Assembly: GCA_030433005.1 (NCBI GenBank)
Contig: JAUILQ010000004.1
Span: forward strand, 62,001 to 126,000
DNA from: Alphaproteobacteria bacterium
GTDB taxonomy: Bacteria > Pseudomonadota > Alphaproteobacteria > Kiloniellales > DSM-21159
Reading direction: 5' to 3'
DNA: 64,000 nt
Shown here: positions 31,576-46,507 of the stretch, piece after piece
How positions within the stretch are numbered: position 1 is the stretch's first letter
How the letters are laid out: the number at the start of each line of letters is the position of its first letter
The notes under the pieces: model-generated
What the model saw: only the letters and a program-made list of their open reading frames with translations
Told to the model about the DNA's origin: nothing
The model's database searches: none
Translations under genes and position numbers: made by a program

Positions 31576-31680
31576 GCCCCTCTATAGCCCCGCGGGCGGT
31601 GCGCCGGCGAGCGTCGCGGCACCGCGGGCCCGGCGGAGCGGCGCTTGCCGACGCCGAGCCCCGGCTGCTAGAGCCGGCGC

Positions 31681-32583
31681 ATGGTCTCCAACCTGCTGGT
31701 CCTCCTGCTGCTCTCGCTCTGCTGGTCGAGCGGCTACCTGTTCATCGACCGCGCCAACGACGGCCTGCCGCCGCTCACCGGCACCGCGCTGATGTGCAGC
31801 CTGGCGGCGGTCTTCCTGCTGCCCGCCGTGGCGCTGCTCGGCCGGCCGCTGCGCGCGACCCTGCGCAGCCGACCGCTGCTGCTGGTGCTGATGGGCCTCT
31901 CGGCGATCGCCCTGCCGCAGCTCTCGGACGTCGCCGGCCAGACGCGGATCGCCGCCGACGTCGCCGCGCTGGTCGGCACGGCGGTGCCGATCTTCACCTT
32001 CCTGCTGACCGCCTTCGTGCTGCGCAGCCGGCCCTACAGCCACCGCCGCGGCCTCGGCGTCCTGACGGCGCTCGCCGGGCTCGCCGTGTTCCTGCTCTGG
32101 GACGGCCACGACGGCACGCTGGGCACGCTGCTCGGCTCCCTGGTCATGGCCTCGGGCGGCCTGGTCTTCGCGATCAACGGCGTCGTCGCCGAGCGCCTGA
32201 CGCGCAGCCTCGACGCCCTCGCCGTCGGCGCCTGGGCGGTCGGCTTCGGCGCGCTCTGGATGATCGTCCTGGCGCTCGCCGTCGAGGGCCTGCCGGCCGA
32301 GCTGCCGCCGCGGGACGCGCTGCTCGCCGCGCTGGCCGACGGCCTGGTCTCGATCGGCCTCGCCTTCCTGCTCTACTACCTGCTGCTCGGCCGCGCCGGC
32401 GCCGACTTCGCCGCGCTCTACGCCTATCTGGTGCCGCTGTTCGGCGTCGGCCTCGCCATGGCCTTCGAGGCCGCCCCACCGACCCTCGGCCACGGCCTCG
32501 GCCTGCTGCTGGTCATGCTCGGGGTCTGGCTGCTCAGCGGCCGCGGGAACAGGCGGGCGCCCGGGGCGACCCCCGGCGCGTGA
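31681..32583 (+). CDS. DMT superfamily (EamA) transporter
   Basis: Multiple TM segments; LSLCWSSGYLFIDRAN, YLVPLFGVGLAMAFEAAPPTLGHGLGLLLVMLGVWL. Confidence 0.85.
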   Translation: MVSNLLVLLLLSLCWSSGYLFIDRANDGLPPLTGTALMCSLAAVFLLPAVALLGRPLRATLRSRPLLLVLMGLSAIALPQLSDVAGQTRIAADVAALVGTAVPIFTFLLTAFVLRSRPYSHRRGLGVLTALAGLAVFLLWDGHDGTLGTLLGSLVMASGGLVFAINGVVAERLTRSLDALAVGAWAVGFGALWMIVLALAVEGLPAELPPRDALLAALADGLVSIGLAFLLYYLLLGRAGADFAALYAYLVPLFGVGLAMAFEAAPPTLGHGLGLLLVMLGVWLLSGRGNRRAPGATPGA

Positions 32584-32584
32584 C

Positions 32585-33709
<1,125 letters not shown>

Positions 33710-33723
33710 GGCTTCGGCTCTTC

Positions 33724-34572
33724 CTATTTCTCGGTCTCGACCAGGCCCTTGACGAACAGGGACTGCATGGCGACGACGACCGCCACCGGCGGCAGCATGG
33801 CCAGCACCGCGGTCGCCATCACCAGGTGCCACTGCGGCTGGGCGTCGGCGACCGTGACCATGCGCTGGATGCCCATGACGATCGTGTAGAAGGACTCGTC
33901 GGTGGTGACGAGCAGCGGCCAGAGGTACTGGATCCAGCCGTAGATGAAGAGGATGACGAAGAGCGCCGCGATGTTGGTGCGGCTGAGCGGCAGCAGGATG
34001 TCGACGAAGAAGCGGAAGGGGCCCGCGCCGTCGACGCGCGCCGCCTCGGTCAGCTCGTCGGGCACGGTCAGGAAGAACTGCCGGAACAGGAAGGTCGCCG
34101 TCGCGCTGGCGATCAGCGGGATCGACAGGCCGGCGTAGGAGTTCAGCATGCCGAGGTCGGCGACGACCTCGAAGGTCGGCAGGATGCGCACCTCGACCGG
34201 CAGCATCAGGGTCACGAAGATGGTCCAGAAGCAGAGCATCCGGAACGGAAAGCGGAAGTAGACGATGGCGTAGGCCGAGACGATCGAGATGACGATCTTG
34301 CCGACCGCGATCGACAGCGCCATCACCGTCGAGTTCATCATCATCAGGCCGACCGGCACGCCGCCCGAGGCCTTGAGGCCGACGCCGAGGACGGTGGCGT
34401 AGTTCTCGAACAGGCGGTCGCCGGGCAGCAGCGGCATGACGCCGCTCAGCAGGTTCTGGCCCGGGTGCGTCGAGGCGACGAAGGCGACCCACAGCGGGAA
34501 GGCGACCAGCAGCACGCCGCCGAGCAGCACCAGGTGCGTGATCCAGGTCATCCAGGGGCGGTTCTCGACCAT
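33724..34572 (-). CDS. ugpE: sn-glycerol-3-phosphate ABC transporter permease
   Basis: Binding-protein-dependent permease motif [34 protein letters not shown]; operon position. Confidence 0.92.
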   Translation of the reverse strand: MVENRPWMTWITHLVLLGGVLLVAFPLWVAFVASTHPGQNLLSGVMPLLPGDRLFENYATVLGVGLKASGGVPVGLMMMNSTVMALSIAVGKIVISIVSAYAIVYFRFPFRMLCFWTIFVTLMLPVEVRILPTFEVVADLGMLNSYAGLSIPLIASATATFLFRQFFLTVPDELTEAARVDGAGPFRFFVDILLPLSRTNIAALFVILFIYGWIQYLWPLLVTTDESFYTIVMGIQRMVTVADAQPQWHLVMATAVLAMLPPVAVVVAMQSLFVKGLVETEK

Positions 34573-34587
34573 CGCTCGGCTTCCCCG

Positions 34588-35469
34588 TCAGTACTGGACG
34601 CGCCGCTCGATGAAGCGGAACTGGATCATCGTGAGGGTGATGACGATGGCCATCAGGATCACCGACTGCGCCGCCGAGCTGCCCAGGTCGAGGCCGATGA
34701 AGCCGTCGTTGAAGACCTTGTAGACCAGGATCGTCGTGGCCTGGCCGGGGCCGCCGCTGGTCGTCGCGTGGATCACGCCGAAGGTCTCGAAGAAGGCGTA
34801 GACCATGTTGACCACCAGCAGGAAGAAGGTGGTCGGGCTGAGCAGCGGGAAGACGATGGTCCAGAAGCGCCGCGCCGGCCCGGCGCCGTCGATCGCCGCC
34901 GCCTCGATCAGCGACTTCGGGATCGCCTGCAGCCCGGCCAGGAAGAACAGGAAGTTGTAGGAGACCTGCTTCCAGGTCGCCGCGACGATCACCAGGATCA
35001 GGGCGTCGGTGCCGTCGACCGCATGGTTCCAGTCGTAGCCGATCGAGCGCAGCAGGTAGGCCAGGATGCCGATCGTCGGGTTGAACAGGAACCACCAGAG
35101 CACGCCGGCGATCGCCGGCGCCACCGCATAGGGCCAGATCAGCAGCGTCTTGTAGGTCGCGGCCCCCTTGATGACCCGGTCGGCCATGACCGCGAAGAGC
35201 AGGCCGAAGGCGAGTCCCGAGAAGGTCACGGCCAGCGAGAACACCAGCGTGACCTGGAAGGAGTTCAGATAGAGCGGGTCGCCGAGCAGCCGGGCGAAGT
35301 TCTCCAGTCCGACGAACTGGGTCCTGAGCCCGAAGGCGTCCTGGCGCAGCAGCGACTGGTAGAGCGCCTGGCTGGCCGGCCAGATGAAGAAGATCAGCGT
35401 GATCGCCATCTGCGGCAGCACCAGCAGGTACGGCAGCAGGGGATCCCTGAAGGTCACGCGCTTGTACAT
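34588..35469 (-). CDS. ugpA: sn-glycerol-3-phosphate ABC transporter permease
   Basis: Permease motif [36 protein letters not shown]; operon position. Confidence 0.92.
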   Translation of the reverse strand: MYKRVTFRDPLLPYLLVLPQMAITLIFFIWPASQALYQSLLRQDAFGLRTQFVGLENFARLLGDPLYLNSFQVTLVFSLAVTFSGLAFGLLFAVMADRVIKGAATYKTLLIWPYAVAPAIAGVLWWFLFNPTIGILAYLLRSIGYDWNHAVDGTDALILVIVAATWKQVSYNFLFFLAGLQAIPKSLIEAAAIDGAGPARRFWTIVFPLLSPTTFFLLVVNMVYAFFETFGVIHATTSGGPGQATTILVYKVFNDGFIGLDLGSSAAQSVILMAIVITLTMIQFRFIERRVQY

Positions 35470-35529
35470 CGAGGGCGCCGGCGGTCCGGATGCGGGAAAG
35501 GCGGCCGGCCGGGAGCAGGCCCGACGGCG

Positions 35530-35559
35530 GCACCGCCCGCCGCGACGGGCGGGCGGTGC
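35530..35559 (-). terminator. Intercistronic hairpin between ugpB and ugpA
   Basis: Perfect 12-bp inverted repeat gcaccgcccgcc / ggcgggcggtgc with a 6-nt loop in the ugpB-ugpA gap. No T-tract, so stabilisation or partial termination is more likely than a full stop. Confidence 0.65.
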
Positions 35560-35586
35560 GCGCCGGGTCGTCCCGGCCTCAGCCGG

Positions 35587-36909
35587 TCAGGAGTTGTCGG
35601 CCTCGAACTGGCGCAGCAGCTCGTTGCCGCGCTCGACCGCCGCGTCGAGCCCTTCCTGGGCCGTCTTGCTGCCCGACCAGACGTTCTCCAGCTCCTCGTT
35701 GATGATGTCGCGGATCTGGACGAAGTTGCCGAAGCGCAGGCCCTTGGAGTTGGCCGTCGGCTCGTTCAGCGTCATCTGCTTGATCGAGGTGTCGGTGCCG
35801 GGGTTCGCCTCGTAGAAGCCCTGCTCGGCGCTCAGCTCGTAGGCCGCCGTGGTGATCGGCAGGTAGCCGGTGAACTGGTGCCAGTCGGCCTGGACCTCGG
35901 CCGAGGAGAGGTACTTGAAGAACTCGCCGACGCCCTTGTAGTCGGCGTTGTCGTGGCCGGCCAGGACCCACAGGGTGGCGCCGCCGATGATCGAGTTCTG
36001 CGGCGCGCCCTCGACGCCCTCCCAGTAGGGCAGCATCGACACGCCGAAGGGGAACTCGGTGTTGCCCTTGACGCCGGCGTAGGCGGCCGAGGAGTTCATG
36101 TACATGGCGCACTCGCCGGAATAGAACAGCGGCGCCGAGTCGGAGCGGCGGCCGCCGTACTTGAAGACGCCCTCGTCCTGCCAGTCGGCGAGCTGCTGGA
36201 TGTGCTTGACGTGCAGCGGGCTGTTGAACTCGAACTCGGTGCCCAGGCCGCCGAAGCCGTTCGACTCCGTGCCGATCGGCACGTTGTGCCAGGCGCTGAA
36301 GTTCTCGATCTGCACCCAGGACTGCCAGCCGGTGGTGAAGCCGCAGCTGGCCGCGCCGCTGTCGATGATCTTCTTGGCGGCCTCGCCCATCTCCTGCCAG
36401 GTCTTGGGCGCCGCCTCGGGGTCGAGCCCGGCCTCCTCGAAGACCTTCTTGTTGTAGTAGAGCACCGGGGTCGAGGAGTTGAACGGCATCGACAGCATGT
36501 TGCCGTCGGTGTCGGTGTAGTAGCCGACCACGGCCGGCAGGTAGGCGTCGGGGTTCCACTCGACGCCGCTGTCCTCCATCAGCTTGTAGACCGGGTAGAT
36601 GGCGCCCTCGGCGGCCATCATGGTCGCCGTGCCGACCTCGAAGACCTGGACGATCTCGGGCTGCTGGCCGGCCCGGAAGGCGGCGATCGCCGCGGTCATC
36701 GTCTCGGTGTAGTTGCCCTTGTAGACCGCCTTCAGCACGTAGTCGGACTGGCTGGCGTTGAAGTTGGCCGCGATCTCGTTGACCTTCTCGCCGAGCTCGC
36801 CGCCCATGGCGTGCCACCACTCGATTTCGGTCTGGGCCTGCGCCGAAGCGGCGAAGCCGGCCAGCGTGGCCGCGGAAGCCGCGGCCAGCAGCGTGTGTCG
36901 GAGCGACAT
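35587..36909 (-). CDS. ugpB: sn-glycerol-3-phosphate ABC transporter substrate-binding protein
   Basis: Signal peptide MSLRHTLLAAASAATLAGFAASAQA, then TEIEWWHAMGGELGEKVNEIAANFNASQSDY. Confidence 0.95.
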   Translation of the reverse strand: MSLRHTLLAAASAATLAGFAASAQAQTEIEWWHAMGGELGEKVNEIAANFNASQSDYVLKAVYKGNYTETMTAAIAAFRAGQQPEIVQVFEVGTATMMAAEGAIYPVYKLMEDSGVEWNPDAYLPAVVGYYTDTDGNMLSMPFNSSTPVLYYNKKVFEEAGLDPEAAPKTWQEMGEAAKKIIDSGAASCGFTTGWQSWVQIENFSAWHNVPIGTESNGFGGLGTEFEFNSPLHVKHIQQLADWQDEGVFKYGGRRSDSAPLFYSGECAMYMNSSAAYAGVKGNTEFPFGVSMLPYWEGVEGAPQNSIIGGATLWVLAGHDNADYKGVGEFFKYLSSAEVQADWHQFTGYLPITTAAYELSAEQGFYEANPGTDTSIKQMTLNEPTANSKGLRFGNFVQIRDIINEELENVWSGSKTAQEGLDAAVERGNELLRQFEADNS

Positions 36910-37027
36910 TCTCAAGTCTCCCTGTCGTTTCCCCGCGGAATCGGGTCGTGCGGGTGCCCCCGGTCGCCGTACGCGACCGGCCTGCCGCCTCTCTAAGGCC
37001 CGTCCGCAAAGGTCATCTTGCACTTAT

Positions 37028-37045
37028 GTGATGCTTTCGTGACAC
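37028..37045 (-). promoter_or_regulatory. Candidate Pho box upstream of ugpB
   Basis: Minus strand GTGTCAC-GAAA-GCATCAC: two 7-mers with 11-nt phasing, resembling the PhoB direct repeat CTGTCATnnnnCTGTCAT. Confidence 0.45.
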
Positions 37046-37104
37046 CCCCTTTTGCATCCCCGGGAGCGTGCCGTCTGGCCGGTCGCGCAGGCTTTCCGGT
37101 TGCG

Positions 37105-37152
37105 CCCGCGCGCTCGCGCAAGGAACGGCCCGCGCGCTTGCGCAAGGAACGG
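37105..37152. repeat. 24-bp tandem direct repeat upstream of the AraC-OGT gene
   Basis: cccgcgcgctcgcgcaaggaacgg (37105-37128) and cccgcgcgcttgcgcaaggaacgg (37129-37152), one mismatch. Confidence 0.9.
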
Positions 37153-37217
37153 ATAGTCGCAAGGCTGTCGGGCGGGCAGGATCCGCCCCGCAACGGACAA
37201 GGCAGCGGAGACGGACC

Positions 37218-38198
37218 ATGGATGCTGGCGTGCTGACCCCGGAGGCGAGCGGGGACGCGATCGACAAGAGGCCCAGCCGGACCCGGGACGGCGCGCGTCG
37301 CAACGGCGCCGGGCGCACGGACGAGGCCGGAGGCAAGCCCGCCCGGGCGCCGGCGCGCGCCTCGGCGCGCCAGATCGCGGCGGTCGAGGAGGCCAGCCGG
37401 CTGCTCGACGACGCCGAGGGCGAGCGCTTCACCCTGGCCGAGCTGGCCGAGCAGGTGGGCCTGAGCCCCTGGCACCTGCAGCGGCTGTTCAAGAAGCTGC
37501 TCGGCGTCAGCCCGCGCGACTACGCCGAGGCCCGGCGGACGGCGCGCTTCCGCGCCGAGCTGCGCGAGCACGGCCGGGTCGCCGAGGCGACCTACGGCGC
37601 CGGCTACGGCTCCTCCTCGCGGGTCTACGAGGACTGCGCGCGGCGCCTGGGCATGACCCCGGCGACCTACGCCAAGGGCGGCACAGGGGCGCGCATCGTC
37701 TACGCGACGACGCCCTCGCCGCTCGGCCTGCTGCTGGTCGCGGCGACCGACAAGGGGCTCTGCTTCCTGGCGCTGGGCGAGGACGAGGCGGCCCTGGTCG
37801 CCGAGCTCGAGGCCGAGTTCCCCTCGGCCGCCTCGGTCGAGCAGGACGCCCTGGCGATCCAGCCCTCGGTCGAGGCCGTGCTGGCCTTCATCTCGGGCGA
37901 GACGCCGCACCTCGACCTGCCGCTCGACGTGCGCGCCACGGCCTTCCAGCGCCGCGTCTGGAACGAGCTGATCGCGATCCCCTACGGCGAGACCATGACC
38001 TACGCCGAGCTCGCCGAGCGCCTGGGCCTGCCCAAGGGCCAGCGGGCCATCGCCCGGGCCTGCGCCACCAACCCGGTCAGCCTGGTCATCCCCTGCCACC
38101 GCGTGCTGCGCGAGGACGGCGAGCTCGGGGGCTTCCGATGGGGCCTCGACCGCAAGGCCGGCATGCTGACCACCGAGGCCAAGGGCACCAAGGCCTGA
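37218..38198 (+). CDS. AraC-type DNA-binding domain fused to O6-methylguanine-DNA methyltransferase (Ada-like, without N-Ada zinc domain)
   Basis: AraC helix-turn-helix FTLAELAEQVGLSPWHLQRLFKKLLGVSPRDYAEARR; OGT active site NPVSLVIPCHRVLREDGELGGFRWGLDRKAGML. Confidence 0.93.
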   Translation: MDAGVLTPEASGDAIDKRPSRTRDGARRNGAGRTDEAGGKPARAPARASARQIAAVEEASRLLDDAEGERFTLAELAEQVGLSPWHLQRLFKKLLGVSPRDYAEARRTARFRAELREHGRVAEATYGAGYGSSSRVYEDCARRLGMTPATYAKGGTGARIVYATTPSPLGLLLVAATDKGLCFLALGEDEAALVAELEAEFPSAASVEQDALAIQPSVEAVLAFISGETPHLDLPLDVRATAFQRRVWNELIAIPYGETMTYAELAERLGLPKGQRAIARACATNPVSLVIPCHRVLREDGELGGFRWGLDRKAGMLTTEAKGTKA

Positions 38199-38229
38199 GC
38201 CGCGGCGCCGCCGCTACCGCTCGAAGGAA

Positions 38230-38256
38230 GGGCCCCGCCGACCGCCGGCGGGGCCC
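38230..38256 (+). terminator. Probable terminator downstream of the AraC-OGT gene
   Basis: gggccccgccg-accgc-cggcggggccc, 11-bp stem. Confidence 0.6.
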
Positions 38257-38344
38257 AGTTCGTTCGGCGCGGCGGGCGGAAAGGCCGGGCGCGATCGGTC
38301 GGATCTGCCCGCCGCTCGCCCTCCCACGGCTTTCGGCCGCGCGG

Positions 38345-38986
38345 CTATCCCCCCGCCGCAGCCCGGGCAATCGCCGCGGCGTCGGGCAGATCGCCCAGGT
38401 CGACGGCCAGCCGTGACCGCTCGGGCGGCGGCCTGCGCAGGGCACGCCGGGCCGGCAGCGTCAGATGTCCGGCGTCCTGCAGCGCGCCGATCCGCGCGCG
38501 CGGGACCCCCAGTCCGTCGGCGAGCAGGCGATCCAGCCGCAGGCCGACCGGCCGCACGGTCCGCAGCTCGATATCGAGCCGCGTGGCGGCCTCCGGCACG
38601 CCGGCCCGACAGAGACGCCGGATCTCGACCCGATCCAGGATCTCGACCCGCTCGGCGCGCCGGCGCAGGTCGGCCAGGTCGAAGGCCACGGCCCGGGCCG
38701 TGGCCGCGTCGTTGGCGAGCAGCGCCGGCAGGAGGCCGGGGTCGAGGGACGCGACCGGCTGGCGTTCCAGCAGCGGCCGGTTCCAGCTCTTCTCGCAGCG
38801 GCCGCAGCGGTAGACCAGCCAGGCGTCGACGCGGCGACCGTTGGCGTTGACGCGAAACCGGCCACTGCTTCGGAAGGCCGTGACGAGGCCGCAGCGGCCG
38901 CAAGGCAGCCAGGGTCGAGGGGCGAACAGCGGCTCGACGGTCCAGAGGACCGAGAGTGTGTTTGGCACGCCGGACGTCTCCTCCAC
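38345..38986 (-). CDS. DUF1062-like protein
   Basis: LSVLWTVEPLFAPRPWLPCGRCG and LVYRCGRCEKSWNRPLLER: CxxC zinc-ribbon-like N-terminus. Confidence 0.7.
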   Translation of the reverse strand: MEETSGVPNTLSVLWTVEPLFAPRPWLPCGRCGLVTAFRSSGRFRVNANGRRVDAWLVYRCGRCEKSWNRPLLERQPVASLDPGLLPALLANDAATARAVAFDLADLRRRAERVEILDRVEIRRLCRAGVPEAATRLDIELRTVRPVGLRLDRLLADGLGVPRARIGALQDAGHLTLPARRALRRPPPERSRLAVDLGDLPDAAAIARAAAGG

Positions 38987-39211
38987 GGGGGAGGTCCGTC
39001 AGGACGGCGAGACTCCGGGCGGAGGCGCGGCGTGGCGGGAGGCGTGTCGGCGATGGAAGAGACGGCACCGTGAGGCGCGGTCGAGCGGCAGTCCAGCCAG
39101 GCCGGTCCCGACTCGCCACCCCGCGGACGCAGATGCGCTGAGCCCGGCGGCGCAGGCTGCGCGGCCGGGCGGCACGGGTGGACTGACGAGACCGGCTAGT
39201 GCTGAGGCAAG

Positions 39212-39345
39212 ATGCTGCTGCCCGCTATCGACGACGTCGACAGCCTTCTAGGGCAAGCGGCGACCTTTGGGAACCGCCTGTCCCTGGTCATCCCCTGCCA
39301 CCGCGTCCTGAGCGAGGACGGCGAGTTAGGAGACTTCCCATTTCG
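39212..39345 (+). pseudogene. Truncated, degraded fragment of an O6-methylguanine-DNA methyltransferase active-site region
   Basis: LLGQAATFGNRLSLVIPCHRVLSEDGELGDF. 39272-39337 aligns without gaps to 38070-38135 of the AraC-OGT gene (54/66 nt identical by hand count). No preceding OGT sequence; the downstream frame runs into repeat sequence. Confidence 0.75.
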
Positions 39346-39409
39346 TTCGACCGCGGGCCTCGCCCCGGCCGAAAGCGGCGACGGCGCGGTCGCTCGCCAA
39401 GCCCTGCCG

Positions 39410-39580
39410 TTCGACTCCCTCTCCGCCCTCCGGGGGGAGAGGGCCGGGGTGAGGTGGGGCCGTCGGAGCCTTCTTGCGATGGCCTGCGCGGGACGCATCG
39501 CCCCTCACCTCACCCTCCCACGGCGTGACGGCCGCGGGTCCCTCCCTCTCCCCTCCCCTGAGGGGAGCGGAGAGCGCCTG
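39410..39580. repeat. Intergenic inverted-repeat region
   Basis: ccctctcc...ggagagggccggggtgaggtgggg matched in inverse by cccctcacctcaccctccc...ccctctcccctcccctgaggggagcggagagcg; similar motifs to the 19805-19991 repeat. Confidence 0.55.
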
Positions 39581-39605
39581 TTGGAGACGGCAGCCGCCCA
39601 CCCCG

Positions 39606-42539
<2,934 letters not shown>

Positions 42540-42606
42540 GCGGTCCGCCGATCGCCCCGCAGGAGGGGGGCGCCGGCGGCCCCGCGGAATCGCCCTCGCC
42601 GGCCGC

Positions 42607-42984
42607 TCAGCCGAGGCCTTCGACGAAGGACTTGTAGGCCGCCTCGTCCATCAGGCCGGACAGCTCGCCGCTGTCCGAGAGCGTCAGCTTGAAGAACCAG
42701 CCGTCGCCCTGCGGGTCGGCGTTGACCTTGGCCGGGTCGTCGACCAGCGCCTCGTTGACCGCCGTCACCTCGCCGGAGACGCCGGCGTAGACCTCGCTCG
42801 CCGCCTTGACCGATTCGACGACCGCCGCCTGCGCGCCCTTCTCGAGGCTGCTGCCGACCTCGGGCAGCTCGACGAAGACGACGTCGCCCAGCTGCTCCTG
42901 GGCGTAGGCGGTGATGCCGACCGTCGCCTTGTCGCCCTCGACGCTGATCCACTCGTGCTCGTCGGTGAAATAGAGATCCGCCAC
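42607..42984 (-). CDS. gcvH: Glycine cleavage system H protein
   Basis: [47 protein letters not shown]; lipoyl site [21 protein letters not shown] start. Confidence 0.97.
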   Translation of the reverse strand: MADLYFTDEHEWISVEGDKATVGITAYAQEQLGDVVFVELPEVGSSLEKGAQAAVVESVKAASEVYAGVSGEVTAVNEALVDDPAKVNADPQGDGWFFKLTLSDSGELSGLMDEAAYKSFVEGLG

Positions 42985-43049
42985 GCTGTCTGCCTCCGCT
43001 GTTCGCTCGTGTTTGGTGGGTCCGGGATGGTTCCGGGATGGGGATGGTC

Positions 43050-44171
43050 TCAGGATCGGTGGTAGCGGCGTTCCACGAAGGGCAGCGCCGCCGTCGTCAC
43101 GGCCACCGAGCGGCCGCGCAGCTCGGCGTTGAGCCCGACGTCGGGGCCGGCCAGGGCGGCCAGCACGTAGCCCATGGCGATCGGCCGCTCGAGGCTCGGC
43201 GAGAAGCCGCCGCTGGTGATGCGCCCGACCTTGTGGCCGGTGCCGTCGGACAGCTCGACGCCCTCGCGCAGCGGCGCGCGCCCCTCGGGCAGCAGCCCGA
43301 CGCGCCGGTGCTCGGGGCCCTCGGCGAGCTGGCGCAGGATCGTCTCGGCCCCGGGAAAGCCGCCCTCGGCGCGGCGCCGCTTGCCGATCGCCCAGGCGAG
43401 CCCCGCCTCGATCGGGCTGGTCGTCTCGTCGATGTCGTGGCCGTAGAGGCAGAGGCCGGCCTCGAGGCGCAGCGAATCGCGCGCGCCCAGGCCGGCTGCC
43501 TCGACCTCGGCCTCGCCGAGCAGCCGCTCGGCCAGCGCCTGGGCCCGGTCGGCCGGCACCGAGATCTCGAAGCCGTCCTCGCCGGTATAGCCGGAGCGCG
43601 AGAGCTGCGCCGGCACGCCGCCGAGGTCGGCCTGCCCGGCCTTCATGAAGCCGAGCTCGGCGACCGAGGGGTCGAGCCGGGCCAGCACCGCCGCCGCCTT
43701 CGGGCCCTGCAGCGCCAGCAGCGCCCGGTCCTCCAGTAGCTCGCACTCGGCGCCGCCCGGCATCGCCTGCTTCAGGCGCGCGAAGTCGGCCTGCTTGCAG
43801 GCGGCGTTGACGACCAGGAACAGGTGGTCGCCGGCGTTGGTCGTCATGAAGTCGTCGAGGATGCCGCCGGACTCGTTGGTGAAGAAGGAATAGCGGATGC
43901 GCCCCTCGGGGAGCCCCTGCGCGTCGAGCGGCGCCAGGCGCTCCAGGGCCTCCGCGGCGCCGGCGCCCGAAATCCGGACCTGGCCCATGTGCGAGACGTC
44001 GAACAGCGCTGCCGAGCGGCGGCACTGCAGGTGCTCCTTGAGGATGCCCGCCTTGTACTGCACCGGCATCTCGTAGCCGGCGAAGGGCACGAGCTTGGCG
44101 CCGAGCGCGCGGTGCAGCTCGTTGAGAGGCGTGCGGAGCAGGTCGGAAGAGCTGTCGGGTGTGCCGGCCAC
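43050..44171 (-). CDS. gcvT: Glycine cleavage system T protein (aminomethyltransferase)
   Basis: [66 protein letters not shown] start at 44171. Confidence 0.97.
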   Translation of the reverse strand: MAGTPDSSSDLLRTPLNELHRALGAKLVPFAGYEMPVQYKAGILKEHLQCRRSAALFDVSHMGQVRISGAGAAEALERLAPLDAQGLPEGRIRYSFFTNESGGILDDFMTTNAGDHLFLVVNAACKQADFARLKQAMPGGAECELLEDRALLALQGPKAAAVLARLDPSVAELGFMKAGQADLGGVPAQLSRSGYTGEDGFEISVPADRAQALAERLLGEAEVEAAGLGARDSLRLEAGLCLYGHDIDETTSPIEAGLAWAIGKRRRAEGGFPGAETILRQLAEGPEHRRVGLLPEGRAPLREGVELSDGTGHKVGRITSGGFSPSLERPIAMGYVLAALAGPDVGLNAELRGRSVAVTTAALPFVERRYHRS

Positions 44172-44323
44172 AGGGCTCGCTTTCGAACAGAAGGAAGACG
44201 GCGCAGCAGCCCGCTCGCTCGCGGAATGCGACGCGCCCCCTCTGTCCACGGCCCTGAGAGATTTCCCGTCGCCGGCCCGAATCGGCTGACTGGCAGCCGC
44301 CTGGTACTGGGCCGGGGCGGCTT

Positions 44324-44520
44324 GGCGCCACCCCTGGAAACGAACGGATTACCCCCTTCGGTGAGACGGCCCGGCAAGATGCCGGACAGCCCGCTCTCCA
44401 GAGGCGTCCAACCTACGGTCGCGGTCCCTTTTGCCTGAGAGTTTCCGGGGCGGTTGCTCCTTCGGCCCCGGGCGGCGACCCGTCCTTCGGACAGGCCGGC
44501 CCGGTGTCTCCCGCGCACGA
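44324..44520 (-). ncRNA. Glycine riboswitch (gcvT RNA element), tandem with atypical second aptamer
   Basis: Minus strand: GCGGGAGACACC...CCGAAGGAGCAACCGCCCCGGAAACTCTCAGGCAAAAGGGACCGC, linker, then CCTCTGGAGAGCGGGC...CACCGAAGGGGGTAATCC...TTTCCAGGGG; directly upstream of gcvT. Confidence 0.9.
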
Positions 44521-44652
44521 CTCTGGACGCGGCTCAGAGGGTAGCGGTCTCCGCGCTTTTGTCAATTGACGACGCTTCCTGCTACAGCAGCGTGCTCCGG
44601 ATCGACGTCCAGGGGGCGCCATCCGGGCGGCGCAAGCAGAGAAGGGGCAGCG

Positions 44653-46476
<1,824 letters not shown>

Positions 46477-46507
46477 GCGGCGACCTGCGGCCGCGCGTCG
46501 GCCCGGC

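Noticed and set aside
33826-36996. 1056-aa plus-strand ORF antisense to ugpE-ugpA-ugpB
   Set aside because: Compositionally biased antisense frame over a clear ugp operon.
38345-39345. Ada-like gene, DUF1062 gene and OGT remnant as a new defence or DNA-modification system
   Set aside because: No nuclease, methyltransferase, NTPase or toxin partner nearby; the OGT fragment is truncated. Ordinary alkylation-repair genes plus a decayed copy explain the data.
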